64,000 nucleotides of DNA from Pseudarthrobacter oxydans. GTDB lineage: Bacteria; Actinomycetota; Actinomycetes; Actinomycetales; Micrococcaceae. Position numbers and translations under genes: made by a program. This document shows, one piece after another, positions 1 through 8,275 of the stretch. Position 1 is the first letter of the stretch, and every line of letters starts with the position of its first letter. Below the pieces are notes generated by a model, which was given only the letters and a program-made list of their open reading frames with translations, did no database searches and was not told where the DNA came from. The stretch covers positions 1 to 64,000 of the forward strand of contig NZ_JABTYH010000004.1 in the NCBI RefSeq assembly GCF_013314975.1, in the 5' to 3' direction.

Positions 1-1209
1 CCTAGCGGCCCAAGCTAAGAACGAAGAGTCTGCCAGCCGCTGGAGGTTAGCCAGCAACTCTTCGGGACGTTGGGATATGTCTATGGGGAATTCAACGATG
101 GAAACTTCTGCATGTCGAATCTGCCGGGTCCTAGGTCTTCCGGAGCCTGCATACACCAACCACGCCTGGGGAACGTTAAGCGCCGTGCAGTAGGCCAGCA
201 TCTGGTAATGATCGGCGTTCGGGTAAGCGCCAGATGCCGACGCGGCCTTGTACTTGGCGTCGAAAACTATGGCCGGTACGCGATCTACCGAATGGACGAT
301 GTCCACGTACATCCGCACGCGGTCGCCCCTGCGGTAACCCACTTCGGATTCATCCATGTACGTCTCGTACTGCCCGCGCGTCTCTCCCGGATACAGATCC
401 AAAGCTTCGCGGACCGCAGTCGTCACGAAATCTTCGAACACAGTCGCCATATTCACCACAAACGACGCAACCACGTGCTGCCCCAGGCCCGCCTCGGCAG
501 ACATGTTCCGCAGGATGATCTCAGCCAGGCGCAGAGCCGGGACATACCGTTCGTTAAGCCTGGATTCCGTCCAGGCGGGCAAAGGGGCCCCGAACCGCAC
601 AGCGGACACTCCGTCCAGCTTCGAATCAATGTGCGCCAGCCGCTCCCGCACCCCTTCAGAAAGCCGCGGCACCTGCATCATCAGCCGGACGGCAGCCCTC
701 AAAATCCGGTTCTCGGGAATGTCCACCGTGAAGTCGTCGTATGCCACTTCCAGTGGCAGAAGCATGCCCGGCCGCCGGGTCATCTGGTCTCCTACCCGGA
801 TCCGTCCCCGCACCGTCCGCAGCGCTTCCTCTACATGCACGTACCCGTTCAAAGCCCCACGATCCAGTGCCCGCTCGCAATGCCGGGTCAGGGATTCCCC
901 CAAGGCAGCAAACAGGTCATCATCCTCTTCGCCGGCAACATCATCCGGTCGGAAACCAGGATTGATGGCGTAGCCCAGCAGGAACAAGAGCCGACTCAGC
1001 CCCACCTTCTCCTTCGGCTTCACCCGCACCAGCAAGTCACCGATCTGGACCGCACCGACTCTCCCCGCGGGCAGCACCGTCCAGAGCCCTCCGTGCGCAG
1101 GAAGCACCGACACCAGACCGGTGTCCCGCAGTGTCGCAGCGACCTCCCGTTCCAACACGACAGGCTCCGCGACCGTCTGCAGCTCGTCCAGGACAATCTC
1201 GGACGGCAT
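1..1209 (-). CDS. mcrC: McrC-like nuclease subunit of a McrBC system (3' end outside window)
   Basis: The minus frame starting at 1209 is open through base 1, giving 403 codons with no stop; the C-terminus lies beyond the left edge. McrC supplies the endonuclease of modification-dependent McrBC restriction and stimulates the McrB GTPase. Seen: a basic N-terminal part containing LLVRVKPKEKVGLSRLLFLL, a central part with the McrC-type stretch DFTVDIPENRILRAA, then YVDIVHS and PAIVFDAKYKAA, which fit the acidic residue and D-x-K of a PD-(D/E)xK nuclease core. The ATG overlaps the mcrB stop by one base (TGATG), so translation is coupled. It is the last gene of the five-gene operon. McrC proteins are usually only slightly longer than the part visible here, so little is missing. 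Family assignment is firm; cut-site preference cannot be read. Confidence 0.9.
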   Translation of the reverse strand, partial: MPSEIVLDELQTVAEPVVLEREVAATLRDTGLVSVLPAHGGLWTVLPAGRVGAVQIGDLLVRVKPKEKVGLSRLLFLLGYAINPGFRPDDVAGEEDDDLFAALGESLTRHCERALDRGALNGYVHVEEALRTVRGRIRVGDQMTRRPGMLLPLEVAYDDFTVDIPENRILRAAVRLMMQVPRLSEGVRERLAHIDSKLDGVSAVRFGAPLPAWTESRLNERYVPALRLAEIILRNMSAEAGLGQHVVASFVVNMATVFEDFVTTAVREALDLYPGETRGQYETYMDESEVGYRRGDRVRMYVDIVHSVDRVPAIVFDAKYKAASASGAYPNADHYQMLAYCTALNVPQAWLVYAGSGRPRTRQIRHAEVSIVEFPIDISQRPEELLANLQRLADSSFLAWAAR

Positions 1210-4200
1210 CACGCCTCGGTTTCGTCCGATTCCGACCGCGGGCCAACTGTAGCGTCCCCGGCGACGGCACCGGGGTTACCGGGCTCCAAAGAAAGATCGA
1301 CGGGCCCCACGTCCACACCCGCCTTCCGCCGCATGGCAGCCAGCCCGAACTTCTCCCGCACCTTGTCCCGGTTCAGCCGCCCGAAGTACTGCTCCTCCAG
1401 CAGCGGAAGGAGCTCGTACTTCCAGATCTCCTCCAGTCCTTGGTCAGACTCGGCATGCGGTTTCATGAAGTACGACGGCCCGATCATCAGGTCACGGTTC
1501 GTCGCCTCGATTTCACTGTTCAGAGCATTAAGCAGCTCGGCCCGCAAAGAAGGCTTGCCGTTTGCCTCGAGGAACCGTTCCAGCATTCCGGAAATCATCC
1601 CGTCCTGCGGATGCAGCTCCACAAACGCGAACCGCCGCCGGATGGCCGCATCCACCATCGCAATGGAACGGTCCGACGTGTTCATAGTGCCGATGATGAA
1701 CAGGTTCGGCGGCAGCACGAACGTCTGCTGAGGGTTGTACTGCAGGTTGATGCCCTGGTCGCGGTACTCCAGCAGGAAGTACAGCTCGCCAAAGATCTTG
1801 GCCAAATTCCCACGGTTCATTTCATCGATAATGAGGAAGTACGGCTTGTCCCGGTTCCCATCTAATGAAGCCTCCGCCGCGATCCGCCGCAACGGCCCCG
1901 GTTCCAAGCTAAACCCGACGTTGTCGCCGTTCGTCTTGGCGGGCCGGTAGCCCTCGAAGAAGTCCTCGTACGCATACGAGGGGTGGAACTGGACCGTTTT
2001 AACGTGGTCCCCGTGTTCCTCACCCGCGAGGAATCGGGCGATCTTTCCGGCTAGGTACGTCTTGCCTGTTCCCGGCGGTCCGTAGAAGACAATCTGCTGC
2101 CGGGTCTGAAGCAGCCGAATGACCTCCTGGACATCGTCCCGCTCCACATGGAGTTTGGCGGCCAGTTCCGGGGTTGCGTCCCGGAGTTGAGGCACGACGG
2201 CGATCTGCGGCTGTGCGATCGGTTCCTCTTCCGGCGCGACCTCCCCGGGCTCCTCTTCCGCGTACCAAGCGCTTATGACGGAGAGCCCGTCTGTCAGGTC
2301 TACCACCGACCCCTGCTCTTCGAGCAGGCGCGGCATCGGGGCAGGAAGCTCTCCGTTTTCCAGGGGCTTTTTCCGCCATGCAACACTCCTACGCAGGCGG
2401 GAAGTCTCATCATCCACGTACTCGGCCTCGCCTGTGACGACCCCGAGGTAAAGACTGCTTTCAAAGGCGGTGAGGACGAAGTCGTCCACCTTCATCTGGC
2501 TCAGGAAGCGGTAATACTCCTGAGCCCGCGCCTTCCGCTCGGAATAGTCGATGTGCTGATAGCCAGCGTTGACGGCGGCCTGCACTTGGTCATAGCTGCT
2601 TCCAGGCTTCGGGGAACCTAGGTGCTGCGCCCGGGTGGAGACGAATTCACCCAACAGCCAGGAATCCAGCATCGCAATCCCTCCCTGGTTCTGCCGAACG
2701 AGCCATGCACGCTGGCCAGCGTCCTCACCGGAGGGCTGCCACTCGCTCAGGTACGGTTCGCGGTACCACTCAATGAAGTCGCTGGATTCACCCTGCTGAG
2801 CCTGCCTGATGTGGTGCAGGTCCTTGGCGATGTCAGTCTCGGAATCACCTGTAGGGCCTCCGATGATGTCGGCAAAAGCATTGCGGATCTTTATCCTGTG
2901 ATCCTTTTTGACCACCGGTTGAAGATAGCCCGGCCACGCCAGGTAGTCGATGCTGTAGCGGATCGTGGGCCAGTCTTTGGGCACGCCACGCGTCAGCTCG
3001 ATGAACTTCCACGGGTCCTCAAGAGCTGCGTTGATGAGGCTCATCGGCTGCTCCGTAACGTGCTCCACGAACCGCGTTAGCCAGCCGAGGTGGTCAGCAA
3101 CCTGAATGTTGAAGCCCACTCCCCCGTTGAACGCCCCGGGTGCCTCGAGGCCCTTGCGGAGTTCCGCGGAAAGTTCGACGGCGGCCCCGGGCACCCAAGA
3201 CAGCACCTTTTCGATGCGGGCGATCTTCGTTGCGGCCATCACGTTGCTCAGGGGCAGAACCTGCAGGTAGAGGAGTTCCGCGGCCAAAAGTACTGTCTCC
3301 CGGGAGGCAGTGGCCAGCTGGCGTTCCAGTTTTGACATCAATGAACCCGTTCCAACATCTGGATTGGCGATGCGGCTGGCCAGGTCGGCTGCTGCTTCGG
3401 ACGTCCAGGTGGAAGTGCTGCCGTCCATTGGCGACGGTTCTCCGCGTAGGCCGGCGCCGAGGAGCAGCCGCGCTGTCGACTCGACCTCAGGTGCCTTGCT
3501 GGCACCACTGCTTCCGGGACCGGATACGTCTTCTGCCGTCACTTTATCCCCTCTCCAGGCTCGAAATGCTGCCCTTTCGGTGGAGCTCCATTCATCGGCC
3601 GGATCCACGTTGAGCACAGTCCACATAAGTCCTTGAGCGTCCAAGCGGTCGCGCAGTTTGATGCCATACTCCGGTGCCAGCCGGATGAGTTCATCGAGCG
3701 ACTCCAAAAGCAGTTCATACCTGCGCGCCGGATCGCCGTTTGCACCGCGGTCTTCCCAGCCGACAAGCTTGAGGAATTTTTTGACCGCACGGGCACGATA
3801 AGGAGGGTATGTGTACGGATCTCTGGCGAGCAGTAGAACCGAGGCGAAGCCCACGACGCTGCCGACCGAAAACTGCTCCGGATTGTGCGGACGGAGCCGC
3901 GCAGTGAAGTCGTCGATGCGCCGGATGTCTGGTTCCCCATCCCAGAGAAGGTCGATGACTTTGCGGAGATCTCCGGGCTTCGACCGTCCCAAATCGACCA
4001 GCCGCATCATGAAGTACTGGTTCATCAGATTCGACGACGAAATGTCCCGTCGCAGCACCTCAAACCACTCGGAGTCCCGGTTCAAGTAAATTTCTCTGGT
4101 CTTTCTCAGGCGTTCCGCCAGGGCGACCTTGTAGTCGTACTCCTCAGCATCCAGATCGACCGTCTTGGAGAAGCGGGCGGCGAACTCCATGAACTGATTC

Positions 4201-4217
4201 CACTGCGAACCGGTCAT
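1209..4217 (-). CDS. mcrB: McrB-like AAA+ GTPase with EVE-like modified-base reader region
   Basis: 1002 aa, about twice the length of E. coli McrB. Residues 1-500 are a mostly helical region I do not recognise. Residues about 503-618 look like an EVE/PUA-type modified-base reader (starts RAWLVR, later KVDDFVLTAF, LGVVTGEAEY and RRSVAWRKKP). The C-terminal part is the McrB motor: Walker A GPPGTGKT at 713-720, then DEMNRGNLAKIFGELYFLLE and the McrB signature MNTSDRSIAMVDAAIRRRF. In McrBC systems this motor hydrolyses GTP, translocates DNA and loads McrC when a modified base is read. The ATG overlaps the methyltransferase stop (ATGA) and follows a GAGGAG ribosome site. Having a methyltransferase directly upstream is odd for a modification-dependent restriction enzyme. 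The motor call is firm; the EVE call is by motif pattern only. Confidence 0.9.
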   Translation of the reverse strand: MTGSQWNQFMEFAARFSKTVDLDAEEYDYKVALAERLRKTREIYLNRDSEWFEVLRRDISSSNLMNQYFMMRLVDLGRSKPGDLRKVIDLLWDGEPDIRRIDDFTARLRPHNPEQFSVGSVVGFASVLLLARDPYTYPPYRARAVKKFLKLVGWEDRGANGDPARRYELLLESLDELIRLAPEYGIKLRDRLDAQGLMWTVLNVDPADEWSSTERAAFRAWRGDKVTAEDVSGPGSSGASKAPEVESTARLLLGAGLRGEPSPMDGSTSTWTSEAAADLASRIANPDVGTGSLMSKLERQLATASRETVLLAAELLYLQVLPLSNVMAATKIARIEKVLSWVPGAAVELSAELRKGLEAPGAFNGGVGFNIQVADHLGWLTRFVEHVTEQPMSLINAALEDPWKFIELTRGVPKDWPTIRYSIDYLAWPGYLQPVVKKDHRIKIRNAFADIIGGPTGDSETDIAKDLHHIRQAQQGESSDFIEWYREPYLSEWQPSGEDAGQRAWLVRQNQGGIAMLDSWLLGEFVSTRAQHLGSPKPGSSYDQVQAAVNAGYQHIDYSERKARAQEYYRFLSQMKVDDFVLTAFESSLYLGVVTGEAEYVDDETSRLRRSVAWRKKPLENGELPAPMPRLLEEQGSVVDLTDGLSVISAWYAEEEPGEVAPEEEPIAQPQIAVVPQLRDATPELAAKLHVERDDVQEVIRLLQTRQQIVFYGPPGTGKTYLAGKIARFLAGEEHGDHVKTVQFHPSYAYEDFFEGYRPAKTNGDNVGFSLEPGPLRRIAAEASLDGNRDKPYFLIIDEMNRGNLAKIFGELYFLLEYRDQGINLQYNPQQTFVLPPNLFIIGTMNTSDRSIAMVDAAIRRRFAFVELHPQDGMISGMLERFLEANGKPSLRAELLNALNSEIEATNRDLMIGPSYFMKPHAESDQGLEEIWKYELLPLLEEQYFGRLNRDKVREKFGLAAMRRKAGVDVGPVDLSLEPGNPGAVAGDATVGPRSESDETEA

Positions 4218-7200
4218 GCTGCGAACTCCTCAGCGGAGTGGCGGCGACCTTGGCCTGGTGGCGGATTTAGCGGCGTCCTATATGGCAACCCGGTGTCCAC
4301 GGCTTGCTGCATCGCGTCAAAAACATCCAGCACTAGTCTTTTTGTCCGGTACTCGCCGAAGTGAAGTTCATCTTTTCGGCGCACTATTGGGAACGAATCG
4401 AGTATGTGGTCGAGGTCTGCTCGATCCTGAACCGACAGATGGAAGACGGCCGCATCCAGCTCCGCTCGGAGAAGCGAATCCCGCTCGACGTCACGCACGA
4501 AGGGGGGTCCCTCAAAGCCAATTTCGGTAGCGAAGGGAGCGAGGTCGGCAGATCTATACGCAAGTTCCACTACCCGGCTAAGGCACCAGTCAAGAATTGT
4601 GCTGGACTCATCCCATTCCGCCACAACGCTGAAGTTGGCAGGGGTGAGTCCCGGTAGCTGGGCTGATGTTCCTTGCGGGACCGACGGCTGGGTCAGCGCG
4701 TTCCGAAGACAAAAATCGAACATGAACGAGTTGTAGACGCAGATTAGAGCTGCCAGTTCGCGTGCTGTTGGACCCGCCGAGATTATCCAGCCGTATGAAA
4801 TCGCACCCCACGGAAGCAGCGCTGCGATGGAGGTCCGCTCGTCCGTGCTTCTGGAGACTCTTCTGTGCCCCAAGAGCGCACTTGTCGTCCCGAATTGTCG
4901 CCGGGAAAGCCTTGACTTTGTTTCTGCTTCGGACACCCAGTATCGAGGCAACGGCAAGTCCGTGCCTTCCGGCGAAAGAATTGAGATGTCTGTGTCACCG
5001 ACACCAGTAAAGGATGCAAACCGACAGTTGAACTGGTGCCCCATTTTTCCTTCGTAGAGCGGTAGCATCCTGTCTCGCCTACCATCAAAAGTCCGTTCGA
5101 AAATATTGCGCGTGAGCGTCCACCCTTCATTCTCGAGCTGTTCTCGTGTGCGGAACAGATGGGAGTCGTTCGACATGTCAAACATCCGCATGAAAGAGAC
5201 GCCCCAGGGGTTCCCGTTGATGGGGTCGTTCTCGTTGATGAGGACGGGAACATGGCGGTAGATGCCGAGCGTGATCTCGGCGTCCCGGCGAGTCCGGAAG
5301 ATTGGAAGCGTGCCGGTGTTGGGGTTCAGGAGTTTAATCTCGTCGGGTGTCAGGGCGAACGCAGACACCGAGATGTCAGCGGGGTCGTGAAGGAAGAAGG
5401 CGAATGAGGCCATCTCTTCCTTTGCAAGGCGCCCGGCCATCGTCAGCAGGCAAAACTTGAAACTTCGGTGCACGCCTTCAAAGATCGGCCTGGCATTTTC
5501 GAAATCGTACAGCGCCGCAATCGAGCTGGACTCCACCAGATCCTTGAAGAAAAACTGTGTAGTCGCATCAGTGGCAATACCTGTCGGGGCGATTACGCCG
5601 GAGCGCCCGTGAGGACCGGTGAGGCTGCGGAACAGCTCGGCGAAGACGGCGTAAGTGTTGACGTCGCCGCGGCCGTTCAGGGGATACCTTCCCGACGTTC
5701 GCAAACTGACGCTCTGACCTTCGGCGTTGCGCTTGGCTCGAAGGAATTCGCTGTGCAGGATCGGATCCTCGTCTACAAGCATTTTGATCAGTCTGGTTCG
5801 CGCTGCCGCATTCGCAGCTTTCGCGATGGCCTCGTGCCGGGCTGCGAAGAACTCCTGCTCCTGAAGCTTGACTCGTTCCCACGGCGGGTTGCCGAGCACG
5901 CAGGAGAAGCCCCCGGGCCAGCCTTCGGCCCCAGTGTCCCCGGACGCCGGATCCCCGAATACCTCAGGAAATTCCAGATGCCAGTGGAAGAAACGGTACT
6001 CCGCAGCGAGCTGCCTGACTGTGGCGACCGTTTCGGAATATCCGGCTGACTCCCCGGCGTCGGCCAATTGCCGGACGATTGACGACGTCGGCGGCTCGGC
6101 GACGCCGGCGTTGAGCGGCCAGACAAATGCTGCGCTCCAGGCGTCTGCGTGGAGGCGCTGCTGTTCCATGTCAGGAGAATGATCAAAGGCTTCATATGCC
6201 TGTGCCCGCGATCGGGCTTCCGCGGCGGTGGACACTGGCTTCACCAACTCTTGGCGCTGGCCGATCAGTTCAGCGACGCCCGTCGTCGTGGTTCCAAAGC
6301 TGAAAGTCTCCTGTCCTAGGGAGCCGAACAGCTTGTCGGCCTTCTTGGAGTTCTCGGCCTTGTTCCGTTTCTTCACTTCGGCCGCGTATTTCTTGTCATC
6401 ACCTTCTAGCACTCCAAAGGCTTCGTCTGGAACTCCTCCGGCCAGCAGCGCCGGAGTGGTCCCGAGCAGGCTGTTTCCGATCTTGATCCGGGCGTCCAGG
6501 AATCCCAGCGGCTTGCCCGGTTCCATGGCTTCCAGCCACAGGGAAACCTTGGCGAGTTCGGCGGCGAGGTCATTCATGTCCACGCCATAGATGCACCGTT
6601 CCACCACGTCATGCAAAGCATGTTGGACCTCGGCGGGCGTCGGTTCGTTCTCTCCCGCACGAACTTCGGCAAGACGTCGTGCGATGCGGCGAGCGGCTGC
6701 GACCAAAAAACCTCCAGAGCCCGAAGCGGGGTCGCAGACAGTCAGTGCTAGGAGACGAGTTTCCCGGTCTGCCGCACCCTTACCCCCATTGACGGCCTCA
6801 TCCAGCAGCGGCTCCAGTGCCGTGTCCAGCAGTGCGGACACAAGGCTGGGCGGCGTGTAGTAGGAGCCGGTAACCTTGCGCTCGTTGCCGGCCAGCCGGA
6901 CGAGTTCGAAGCTGCGTGTTTCTGTGTCGATCCGGGGAATGAGTTCGAGCAGGGACTCGTAGACCGAACCCAGCTCCTCCGCGCCGAGGTGCCGGTAGTC
7001 CACCGGCTGAAGCCGGTCCCCTTTGCCCAGCACCCAGCTCAGGCGCCGGATGGCTTTGAGGAAGTCCTGATTGGCGAGTTCAGCGCCCATGAGTAGATCT
7101 TCATGGGGCTGGTGTTCAAGTGTCTTAGCGCGCGAATCCGGGTCGAACAGGCCGCCCAGTGCGGGTAGGCCTACGGCTTCCAGTCCGTCGCCACCGAGGG

Positions 7201-8275
7201 CGGAGAGGACGAGTTTCTGGGTCCGCCAGAGGTCTGGGTGCGGACCTCCGTCCCGGCTGCGGGAAAGTCTGCGCAGTTTCTGTGTCGAGAAATACTTGGC
7301 GTAGCGATCCCTGGAAACCATCGGAGCATCGGGAACCAGCAGCGCATTGCGGTCCTCCACGACGAAGCAGAAGAGGAGGCGGTACGCCGTACGCAGGAGG
7401 GCCTTGTGAAAGTCGCGGGGGCTGAGCTCACCGGCGTGCAGGGCATCAACCAGCCATCCGTTCTCGGGGTGCCGGAGGAAGCCTGTCCCCAGATAGTCCA
7501 AGGCTTTTTCGACGCCGACGCCCAACTTGTCGAGTGCACGGGCACCCGCGTCGACAGACTCGGCCCGCCAGGACTCGAGCCAGCAGTCGGCCGGCGAGCC
7601 CTCAGCCCCGCCCCGTTTGTCGATGCGGGACTGGTGGCAGACCTGCCAGAGAATCTGGAACTCAGGGTAGAGATCCGAGTCGAAGATGGTTTCAAGATCG
7701 AATTCAATGTATGCGGAGCCGGCGAGGGCAGTGGAGTCCCGCAGCAGGCGGAGTTTGAGGCCGTTGCTGAGGATGGCCCACAGATAGTCGCTCTCACGGT
7801 TGAGAAATTCCTGAACCATGGCTTGGGGGGCACGCTTCGCCGCGCCTTCCACCCCCGGTGAGCGCTTGTCCAGTTCGACGCCGGGCCCTAACAGGTGGAT
7901 GGGTACGGACTCCCAGCGGTGCGAAATCGGATACGTGGTGTCCGCAGCTTGGAGCCCACCGCCCGTGGCAGGCACCTGGCCGTAACCGAACTCGCGTAAA
8001 AGGATCAGGAGCCACTTCTGACGCGCGTCGCCGGTACCAGCGCCCTGGCCGTCCGGACGTTTCTTCGCATCGAGCTCACGCCATGACTGCCAGGCAGTCC
8101 GGAGATAGCCCCAGGAGCGGGACGACGCGTCCCGAACAGTCTCGGTGCCCATGAGGTGGTAGCTGGCAGGATCGAGGCTCTTGGGGTCGTTGACTTCTCC
8201 GGATTGGATCCGGCCCAGCAGCGAAGGCGGAACCACGCCGCCGACAACGGAAATCGCTTGAAACGCCGTACTCAT
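4214..8275 (-). CDS. Eco57I/DrmMI-like N6-adenine DNA methyltransferase
   Basis: 1353 aa. Gamma-type N6-adenine methyltransferase signatures are clear: TGSYYTP at 469-475 ahead of the fold, SAM-binding motif I DPASGSGGF at 515-523 and catalytic motif IV NPPW at 796-799. The N-terminal 200 residues (with YLWAILSNGLKLRLL) resemble the N-terminal region of Eco57I/type IIG and DISARM-class methyltransferases, where a nuclease core can sit, but I find no convincing PD-(D/E)xK triad. The C-terminal third probably holds target recognition. It begins with ATG overlapping the SNF2 stop (ATGA), behind GGAGG. By position next to an SNF2 helicase it matches the drmD-drmMI pair of class 1 DISARM. Expected role: mark host DNA, or act as a modification-sensing BREX/DISARM-type component. 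Methyltransferase identity is firm; the target sequence is unknown. Confidence 0.88.
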   Translation of the reverse strand: MSTAFQAISVVGGVVPPSLLGRIQSGEVNDPKSLDPASYHLMGTETVRDASSRSWGYLRTAWQSWRELDAKKRPDGQGAGTGDARQKWLLILLREFGYGQVPATGGGLQAADTTYPISHRWESVPIHLLGPGVELDKRSPGVEGAAKRAPQAMVQEFLNRESDYLWAILSNGLKLRLLRDSTALAGSAYIEFDLETIFDSDLYPEFQILWQVCHQSRIDKRGGAEGSPADCWLESWRAESVDAGARALDKLGVGVEKALDYLGTGFLRHPENGWLVDALHAGELSPRDFHKALLRTAYRLLFCFVVEDRNALLVPDAPMVSRDRYAKYFSTQKLRRLSRSRDGGPHPDLWRTQKLVLSALGGDGLEAVGLPALGGLFDPDSRAKTLEHQPHEDLLMGAELANQDFLKAIRRLSWVLGKGDRLQPVDYRHLGAEELGSVYESLLELIPRIDTETRSFELVRLAGNERKVTGSYYTPPSLVSALLDTALEPLLDEAVNGGKGAADRETRLLALTVCDPASGSGGFLVAAARRIARRLAEVRAGENEPTPAEVQHALHDVVERCIYGVDMNDLAAELAKVSLWLEAMEPGKPLGFLDARIKIGNSLLGTTPALLAGGVPDEAFGVLEGDDKKYAAEVKKRNKAENSKKADKLFGSLGQETFSFGTTTTGVAELIGQRQELVKPVSTAAEARSRAQAYEAFDHSPDMEQQRLHADAWSAAFVWPLNAGVAEPPTSSIVRQLADAGESAGYSETVATVRQLAAEYRFFHWHLEFPEVFGDPASGDTGAEGWPGGFSCVLGNPPWERVKLQEQEFFAARHEAIAKAANAAARTRLIKMLVDEDPILHSEFLRAKRNAEGQSVSLRTSGRYPLNGRGDVNTYAVFAELFRSLTGPHGRSGVIAPTGIATDATTQFFFKDLVESSSIAALYDFENARPIFEGVHRSFKFCLLTMAGRLAKEEMASFAFFLHDPADISVSAFALTPDEIKLLNPNTGTLPIFRTRRDAEITLGIYRHVPVLINENDPINGNPWGVSFMRMFDMSNDSHLFRTREQLENEGWTLTRNIFERTFDGRRDRMLPLYEGKMGHQFNCRFASFTGVGDTDISILSPEGTDLPLPRYWVSEAETKSRLSRRQFGTTSALLGHRRVSRSTDERTSIAALLPWGAISYGWIISAGPTARELAALICVYNSFMFDFCLRNALTQPSVPQGTSAQLPGLTPANFSVVAEWDESSTILDWCLSRVVELAYRSADLAPFATEIGFEGPPFVRDVERDSLLRAELDAAVFHLSVQDRADLDHILDSFPIVRRKDELHFGEYRTKRLVLDVFDAMQQAVDTGLPYRTPLNPPPGQGRRHSAEEFAA

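Noticed and set aside
70..1731. 553-codon plus-strand frame
   Set aside because: Antisense to mcrC and mcrB, which show clear domain motifs; the frame reads as Arg/Pro/His-rich noise.
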